Assembly (NCBI GenBank): GCA_003695835.1
Contig: RFHN01000228.1
Span: 1-11,327 of the forward strand
DNA length: 11,327 nucleotides
Direction: 5' to 3'
From: Armatimonadota bacterium
Lineage (GTDB): Bacteria > Armatimonadota > Fimbriimonadia > Fimbriimonadales > ATM1
The notes beneath the pieces were generated by a model. That model searched no databases, was not told where the DNA came from, and saw nothing but the letters and a program-made list of their open reading frames with translations. How positions within the stretch are numbered: the stretch's first letter is position 1; each line of letters opens with the position of its first letter. Made by a program: the position numbers and the translations under genes. Of the stretch, positions 7,080 to 11,327 are shown piece after piece.

Positions 7080-7388
7080 ATGCGTCTCAGGGATGTACTG
7101 TGCTGGTGCGTCGGGCGTCTAATCATTGGCTTGGTTGCAGCTTGCGCAACGGCGGCTGCCGTGGCCCAGGGTGGCGGTGGAATCACTGCTTCGATGACGA
7201 TCTCGCCGAAAGTGGATGACTTGAGATACGATGCCGATCGGATGGATCCGTGCACATTAGAGACGGGTGTGCAGATTGCCGACTTCGAATGCTCTGTAAC
7301 GGTTTCAGGCGCTCCTCCCGGCTCCGGGATTACGTACCAATGGTCACCCGTGTTTGATCAGAACAACCCTCCTCCGGGCGGACAATGA
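7080..7388 (+). CDS. N-terminal part of an exported protein of unknown function, ended by an in-frame TGA
   Basis: From ATG 7080 (GGAG lies 11 bases upstream; ATG 7059 in the same frame is an alternative) the frame encodes 102 residues. It opens with a clear Sec signal: MRLR, a hydrophobic core, then AAAVAQ as the likely cleavage site near residue 29. Next comes an Ig-like beta pattern: TASMTISP, ECSVTVSG, then ITYQWSP, with a cysteine where the first half of an Ig-like disulfide would be. The frame stops at TGA 7386-7388 in mid-domain. The same frame is open again at once and supplies the missing strands and a second cysteine (GTASCYVTVT). I therefore read 7080-8546 as one gene interrupted by TGA. 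As it stands this fragment may be non-functional. Confidence 0.6.
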   Translation: MRLRDVLCWCVGRLIIGLVAACATAAAVAQGGGGITASMTISPKVDDLRYDADRMDPCTLETGVQIADFECSVTVSGAPPGSGITYQWSPVFDQNNPPPGGQ

Positions 7389-7392
7389 ATCC

Positions 7393-7425
7393 TGCCCGAG
7401 GTGGTCAGTTTCGATCCACCAGGCA
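7393..7425 (+). other. Hairpin just downstream of the in-frame TGA (SECIS-like position)
   Basis: TGCC (7393-7396) pairs with GGCA (7422-7425), and GGTGG (7400-7404) pairs with CCACC (7416-7420). The apex can add T7405-A7414 and C7406-G7413, leaving U7415 bulged and a six-base loop AGTTTC. The upper stem begins 12 bases after the TGA, the same spacing as in the E. coli fdhF SECIS. However, the bulged U is on the 3' side, not the 5' side, and the loop lacks the GGU known to be bound by SelB. It may be chance. Confidence 0.25.
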
Positions 7426-8546
7426 ACACACAGACGGCGACGGGACACCTCTACCTGCCGATCATCGGCACGGCGTCCTGCTACGTGACGGTAACGAATG
7501 GAGGCGAGACCCTGTTTGAGGGCTGGGTTACGGGGGAGTGCGCAGCCGTGGGCGGGCCGCTGACGTTTGACGTTTACGGTGGGATTGAGCCGCCGCCTCG
7601 AGATGGTTGGCCCGGTACGCCGAGTTTTGACGAGTACGACCTTACGAAGCCTTGGTACCTTGAATACTTTGGCTACGACCCAAGGAACGTTGTGGCTTTC
7701 CACCCGAATGGGCCAGGGCAGCCTGCGCAGAGGGGCCTAGTTTGCGTGGCTCTGACACAGCCGCAGGGGCCGAACTATTCGACGACGTACGATTGGCAGC
7801 TTGCGGGCCCGATCGTCGTGATTGAGCCTTCCGATCCGAGTGACCTTCCGACAAGCGCGCAGATCAGGATCGGCGCTACCGACGGCTCGGCCGAAGGAGC
7901 GATCAAGCCCCGCGTCAAATACATCTTCGCGTGGGATGGCGTCGTGTACGGTCCCTTCGACGACGACAGCGAGCAGACTCCGCCCCCTCCGGAACGACTT
8001 CAGGCCGGCGTCAACCACTACGCGTTTGCGGCGCATAAACCAGCAGACACAAAGACGCTTGGCTTCTACCATGACCCCGCGTGGGGAGGGCAGAATCCGG
8101 ATGGAACGTACTACTATCGGGACGACTGGCTTATGGTACTGGTCGACAACCGCAATCAACACATGCCGTGGGTATGGGTTCAAGAGGTCTTTCACAAACC
8201 GGACGGATCGAGCTACTCGCAGCGTGAGCTGCCCCCACAGTTTCGTGTAGACGGACCTGGGGTATGGTGGACGACATCAGGCAAGGGAACCGGGCTCTTC
8301 TGGACGACACCTGAGGAGGTTTGGGGTGGCTTTAGTGACACATTGTCCTTCGACGGCATGCTCGTTTACTACCCCCGCTTCTGGAACGGCCAGGAGCAGC
8401 CGCCGTTCTGGAACCTCTGGCATTACTACTACGCCGGGACGAAGGATCCGTTCTGGCCCCGGCCCCTGACGGGTGGAGGAATCCTCGTCGGGTCATGGAA
8501 CATTCGAATCTGGTCGAATTCAACCGATCACGTAAAAGGCAATTGA
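7401..8546 (+). CDS. Main part of the interrupted exported protein, unknown function
   Basis: This stretch continues the frame of the preceding fragment beyond the TGA. The earliest start codon after the stop is GTG 7401, but it has no proper ribosome binding site, and the preceding codons ILPEV already read as coding. The 381 residues begin with the second half of an Ig-like domain. A part rich in Trp, Tyr, Pro and Gly follows, with short beta-type stretches such as QIRIGATDGS, KYIFAWDG, WLMVLVDN and GSWNIRIWS. There is no membrane anchor. Without the upstream signal peptide it would stay in the cytoplasm, which argues that the intact product spans 7080-8546 (about 488 codons). I do not recognise a family. 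It probably forms an operon with the gene at 8556, whose ribosome binding site overlaps this stop. Confidence 0.72.
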   Translation: MVSFDPPGNTQTATGHLYLPIIGTASCYVTVTNGGETLFEGWVTGECAAVGGPLTFDVYGGIEPPPRDGWPGTPSFDEYDLTKPWYLEYFGYDPRNVVAFHPNGPGQPAQRGLVCVALTQPQGPNYSTTYDWQLAGPIVVIEPSDPSDLPTSAQIRIGATDGSAEGAIKPRVKYIFAWDGVVYGPFDDDSEQTPPPPERLQAGVNHYAFAAHKPADTKTLGFYHDPAWGGQNPDGTYYYRDDWLMVLVDNRNQHMPWVWVQEVFHKPDGSSYSQRELPPQFRVDGPGVWWTTSGKGTGLFWTTPEEVWGGFSDTLSFDGMLVYYPRFWNGQEQPPFWNLWHYYYAGTKDPFWPRPLTGGGILVGSWNIRIWSNSTDHVKGN

Positions 8547-8551
8547 GGTGA
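8545..8551 (+). promoter_or_regulatory. Ribosome binding site overlapping the upstream stop
   Basis: GAGGTGA begins inside the TGA stop of the previous gene (8544-8546) and ends four bases before ATG 8556. It supports this start and suggests coupled translation of the two exported proteins. Confidence 0.7.
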
Positions 8552-8555
8552 CATA

Positions 8556-9767
8556 ATGGTAACAATATTTATGATAGTCACGTGCGCCGTTCAGGCGCAA
8601 ACTCCGAATCCGCTGATCCTTCCGTACGAGTGGAGCTATCCGCTTGACATCAGGAGCAGCTGCCGGATCGAATACCTGGCGACGGCGGACGTGGTTGCTT
8701 TGGTGCGCGCGACGGTTAGGACTTCGCCCCCTTTGCCGCGGGCTCGATGGTCGCGGTCCGCTGAAGAGCTGGAGCCGTTCGACTATCGGGTCGACACATT
8801 TGAAGTGCTCGACTGCCCGGTCGGTGGTCTGAGCGGCACCGTACATGTTGTGGTGCCTCGACCTTCTCGCGGAGACCTGAACGAACAGGAGCGCCGGAAC
8901 GAGGCGTTCGAGGCAGCGTCTGTAACGGTTGGGGCGCGATATGTACTCATTGCCCGCAAGCCTGTGGATGGCCGCCTGTTGCACGATGACCTGTATGTGC
9001 CTCCTGGCCCGCCCCCCTACGCCGATCGCTGGGATCGCATTCTGATGCGCTCACCGGATGAGGTTACCGGCATAGCTCTCTTCCCCACCAAGATCGATCG
9101 GATGCCCGAGGCATCGGACAACCAGACTCTGATCCTGAAGAGCCTGGCGATGTCGTTCAAGGGCGCCTCGGACGTTGACGTGCGCCGGCTTCGCTTGAAC
9201 CTACAGCACATCGTAGATGAAGAGAGCCGCTTTGAGCTGCCGGAAATGTATCGCCAGATGATGCCGATTCTGGAAGATGCGGTGCCGACCTTGTCCCTGT
9301 ACGGGCGTGTGAACGTGCTGGGCATTCTCAGCTCATACGGCTCGTATCGCAACACGATTAACGCTGCTTACGCTGAGCAGTTTCTCACCGCACTCGTGGA
9401 GGCAGATGCGATGGGGATTCGGTTCAACAAACGTGGGGACCGACTGATGCCGGGCTTCCCTCCGCCGAAGTACTTTAATCACGAGCGCCTGGTGGAGGCG
9501 GCTATGATGATCAATGACATCTTCATTAAGCGCCAGCTTTTAGAGAAGGTCGGCGTCAAGCCGTCTCGCGACGCGTTGCTTCAGATGCGGGGGATGCTCG
9601 ATGAGCCTGCGCTGCGCTTCGTCGTATTCGACCAGTTTGCGAAGTGGGCTGGCCGCGAGGATCTGCGTCCGCGGTTGGTGTTCCGCCAAAACGAACGCGG
9701 ATTCTCTGAGCGCTCCATAGACCGTGAGGAGTTCCTCTTGGCCTACTGGCGGCAGCATCTCCCGTGA
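8556..9767 (+). CDS. Exported protein of unknown function with a beta-rich N-terminal and helical C-terminal domain
   Basis: This 403-residue protein starts at ATG 8556. A stop lies in frame 12 bases upstream, so no longer form is possible. Residues 1-14 form a short hydrophobic signal ending VQAQ. Residues about 43-135 alternate in beta pattern: ADVVALVRATV, YRVDTFEVLDC, GTVHVVVP, then VGARYVLIARK. This is the layout I associate with OB/NTR-like domains in bacterial secreted proteins, of the type 'DVV..G.V ... vl.G ... v.vG.rYvl'. That comparison is by eye only. Two cysteines at 36 and 87 could form a disulfide. From about 190 the protein becomes alpha-helical (LNLQHIVDEES, RQMMPILEDAV, RVNVLGILSSY, and others), resembling helical-repeat architecture. 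No catalytic motif was seen. It follows the interrupted Ig-like gene by 9 bases, and the two may act together outside the cytoplasm. Confidence 0.85.
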   Translation: MVTIFMIVTCAVQAQTPNPLILPYEWSYPLDIRSSCRIEYLATADVVALVRATVRTSPPLPRARWSRSAEELEPFDYRVDTFEVLDCPVGGLSGTVHVVVPRPSRGDLNEQERRNEAFEAASVTVGARYVLIARKPVDGRLLHDDLYVPPGPPPYADRWDRILMRSPDEVTGIALFPTKIDRMPEASDNQTLILKSLAMSFKGASDVDVRRLRLNLQHIVDEESRFELPEMYRQMMPILEDAVPTLSLYGRVNVLGILSSYGSYRNTINAAYAEQFLTALVEADAMGIRFNKRGDRLMPGFPPPKYFNHERLVEAAMMINDIFIKRQLLEKVGVKPSRDALLQMRGMLDEPALRFVVFDQFAKWAGREDLRPRLVFRQNERGFSERSIDREEFLLAYWRQHLP

Positions 9768-9906
9768 CGGAGGCAGATACCGTGGCTGCTTCTGCGTTGC
9801 TGAGGCCCGAGCTCATTCCCGACTCTCTCGAGCCGTAGCCCCTACGTCGGGTATCATGCTGTGACCGGAGATTAAACTCGGTTCGGGCGTGCTCCCTCCC
9901 TCAACG
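9768..9906 (+). other. Intergenic gap before the small four-cysteine gene
   Basis: This 139-base gap has no convincing gene or terminator. A 5-bp hairpin (9834-9838 with 9842-9846) has no T-run after it. TATCAT at 9852-9857 is a possible -10 box for the next gene, without a recognisable -35. Confidence 0.4.
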
Positions 9907-10164
9907 ATGTCGACTCCAACCGAATGGCGAGACATTCAAGCCGTCCTCGATGGCGAGCGGGACGAATTGCTCCGCGTGCTCGCTGGCAGTGATGCACCCA
10001 GCGAACAGCCTCGCCCGTGCCCCAAGTGCAGCGAGCCGATGGAGTGGCTTGCCTACGTGAGCGATGCCGAGAGTTGGCGCAACCTCGCCGGCCGTGGGGG
10101 CTATCTGCAAATCTGTCGGCGATGCCAAGTGTGGACTCCGCTTCGCGTGATGGTGATGGGCTGA
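9907..10164 (+). CDS. Small zinc-ribbon-like protein with two CxxC pairs
   Basis: This 85-residue protein is read from ATG 9907; GTG 9889 in the same frame would add six residues, and neither has a clear ribosome binding site. A charged helical N-terminus (about 5-26) is followed by two cysteine knuckles, CPKC (38-41) and CRRC (70-73). They are separated by an aromatic-rich stretch (MEWLAYVSDAESW). Four cysteines in this spacing suggest one bound zinc, and I infer a zinc-ribbon fold. No signal or membrane segment is present, so it is probably cytoplasmic. I do not recognise the family. It ends 20 bases before the iron-sulfur/NrfD gene and may be co-transcribed with it, which would allow a role in that enzyme's assembly, but nothing in the sequence proves this. 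Confidence 0.75.
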   Translation: MSTPTEWRDIQAVLDGERDELLRVLAGSDAPSEQPRPCPKCSEPMEWLAYVSDAESWRNLAGRGGYLQICRRCQVWTPLRVMVMG

Positions 10165-10184
10165 CCATCGTGTAGACTCCGCCC

Positions 10185-11327
10185 GTGCAATACGGCTTTG
10201 TGATCGACCAAGAGGCGTGCATCGGTTGCCATGCTTGCACGGTCGCGTGCAAGGCCGAGAACAACGTGCCGGTCGGGGACTTCCGCACGTGGGTCAAGTA
10301 TGTCGAAACCGGACGCTTCCCCGATGTGAAGCGACACTTCGCCGTCCTGCGCTGCAACCATTGCAACAACGCGCCTTGCGTTGCCATCTGTCCCGTCAAT
10401 GCGCTCATCAAGCGCGAGGATGGAATCGTGGATGTGGATCGTCAGGCGTGCATCGGCTGCCGGGCGTGCATGCAAGCCTGCCCCTACGACGCGCTCTACA
10501 TGAACGAGGATCTGCACGCCGTCGAGAAGTGCCACTTCTGCGCACATCGCGTCGAGAAAGGGCTGGAGCCTGCGTGTGTAACGGTTTGCCCCGTCGGCGC
10601 GATCATCCCGGGCGATTTCCACGACCCCGATTCGCCCGTCAGCCGACTGATCCGGGAGCGCGAAACGCTGCGACGGCGCGAAGAACAGGGAACAGGCCCC
10701 AACGTGCACTACATCGGCGCACCGAAAGAAGCGCTCGAGCCTGAGATGGCCGAGACGCCGAGCGCGTTCCTCTGGTCCGAGCGTCCGAACCGGAAGCCCG
10801 AGACGATGACAAACCCTGCGCCCGCCGAAGGCGACGCTCGCGTCGTGTGGAACGCCGAGCACAGAGTCGAGTGGGGCTGGCCGGTGTCGCTCTATCTCGG
10901 CACCAAGAGCCTGGCCGCGGGCGCCGCGATGGTTGCGCCTCTCGCCGCATGGCTGGGGGCCAAAGGATTCGTCGCGGACTTCTTCTTCGAAATCCTCGCG
11001 CTGGTGTTCACGATCGTCACCGCTTTTCTGCTGGTCGTAGACCTGGGCAAGAAGTGGGCGTTCTATCGCTTGCTCACGCGTCCGAATCGAGGTTCCTGGC
11101 TGGTCAAAGGTGCGTGGATCCTTGGGGCTTTCTCCGTTGTGCTGGTCCTTTCTCTCTACTTCCAATGGATCGGGGAACCAGTCGCAGCGGGTTTCTTCCG
11201 GTGGTTTGCCGCAATCCTGGGCTTTGCGGTTGCCGGATACACGGCGTTCCTCTTCGCGCAATGCAAGGGGCGAGACCTGTGGGAATCCAAGATCCTCTTG
11301 CCTCACCTGATCGCGCTCGCAATCCTC
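10185..11327 (+). CDS. Fused 4x[4Fe-4S] DmsB-like ferredoxin and NrfD/DmsC-like membrane subunit (partial, C-terminus beyond right edge)
   Basis: From GTG 10185 (an in-frame TAG lies at 10173-10175, so the start is confined) 381 codons run open to the window edge. The first ~145 residues carry sixteen cysteines in four clusters: 12/15/18/22, 57/60/65/69, 89/92/95/99 and 116/119/131/135. This is the DmsB/PsrB/NrfC pattern for four [4Fe-4S] centres. A polar linker (about 150-225) leads to membrane helices near 233-257, 265-286, 303-325, 337-358 and 371 onward. The intervening segment DLGKKWAFYRLLTRPNRGSW (286-305) is of NrfD/DmsC/PsrC type. Proteins of this kind pass electrons between quinone in the membrane and a molybdopterin oxidoreductase. 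The two subunits are usually separate genes and are fused here. There is no Tat signal, so a cytoplasmic-side iron-sulfur domain is inferred. The catalytic partner is not in the window. Confidence 0.93.
   Translation, partial: MQYGFVIDQEACIGCHACTVACKAENNVPVGDFRTWVKYVETGRFPDVKRHFAVLRCNHCNNAPCVAICPVNALIKREDGIVDVDRQACIGCRACMQACPYDALYMNEDLHAVEKCHFCAHRVEKGLEPACVTVCPVGAIIPGDFHDPDSPVSRLIRERETLRRREEQGTGPNVHYIGAPKEALEPEMAETPSAFLWSERPNRKPETMTNPAPAEGDARVVWNAEHRVEWGWPVSLYLGTKSLAAGAAMVAPLAAWLGAKGFVADFFFEILALVFTIVTAFLLVVDLGKKWAFYRLLTRPNRGSWLVKGAWILGAFSVVLVLSLYFQWIGEPVAAGFFRWFAAILGFAVAGYTAFLFAQCKGRDLWESKILLPHLIALAIL

Noticed and set aside
7386..7388. TGA read as a sense codon under an alternative genetic code
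   Set aside because: plsC, the DUF6785 gene, the Wzz-like gene and others in the window end naturally at TGA, two of them in exact operon overlaps.
7001..9770. A mobile element carrying the two unknown genes
   Set aside because: No transposase, terminal inverted repeats, target-site duplication, integrase or tRNA was found at either side.
9834..9846. Hairpin as an intrinsic terminator after the second exported-protein gene
   Set aside because: The stem is only 5 bp with a 3-base loop and no T-run follows.
10149..10169. GATGGT/ACCATC inverted repeat around the stop of the small zinc-ribbon gene
   Set aside because: Six base pairs without a T tract, overlapping coding sequence and close to the next start. 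Chance is sufficient.
10101..11306. 401-residue minus-strand ORF at the right end
   Set aside because: It is antisense to the iron-sulfur/NrfD gene, whose sixteen spaced cysteines and membrane helices are decisive. The minus-strand translation is Arg/His/Asp-rich, as expected for a shadow of GC-rich coding sequence.

Overview
The window looks like chromosomal DNA from a GC-rich, diderm-type bacterium. The visible genes include a Wzz/GNVR-type polysaccharide chain-length protein, a lipoprotein MsrA, several exported proteins and a quinone-linked iron-sulfur/NrfD respiratory subunit. A DUF6785/DUF6784 (OPT-like) membrane protein, frequent GTG starts and single-gene transcription units would fit Armatimonadota (Fimbriimonas-like) or a Planctomycetes-type lineage. 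This placement is inference and its confidence is low. TGA is used as an ordinary stop by several genes, so the standard bacterial code applies.

Left part, minus strand (3859 to 1): a tightly coupled three-gene operon in the order plsC (acylglycerol-phosphate acyltransferase), DUF6785-family multi-pass membrane protein, CPBP intramembrane protease. Each junction is a 4-base start/stop overlap (GTGA, then ATGA). The CPBP gene runs off the left edge. All three products act in or on the membrane.

Middle part (3891 to 6972): a Wzz/GNVR-like gene is divergent from plsC, only 31 bases away, and its 3' end overlaps the convergent msrA gene by 29 bases. A perfect 11-bp inverted repeat lies just past the msrA stop. 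msrA encodes a predicted lipoprotein methionine-sulfoxide reductase. Divergent from it is a TIM-barrel sugar-phosphate isomerase/epimerase-like enzyme.

Right-middle part (about 7026 to 9767): an apparently two-gene unit of exported proteins I cannot assign to a known family. The first gene starts behind a consensus -35 box with a run of eight G in the promoter spacer. It is split by an in-frame TGA at 7386-7388, inside what looks like one Ig-like domain. A hairpin with bacterial-SECIS-like placement follows that TGA. Nonsense mutation or sequence error is the simplest explanation, with recoding a long shot. The second gene starts 9 bases after the first one's stop, and its ribosome binding site overlaps that stop.

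Right end (9907 to 11327): a small four-cysteine zinc-ribbon-like protein, then a protein fusing a 16-cysteine, four-cluster DmsB-like ferredoxin domain to an NrfD/DmsC-like quinone-interacting membrane domain. The latter runs off the right edge. A molybdopterin catalytic partner would be expected nearby but is not visible here. No tRNA, rRNA, CRISPR array, transposase or phage gene was seen.
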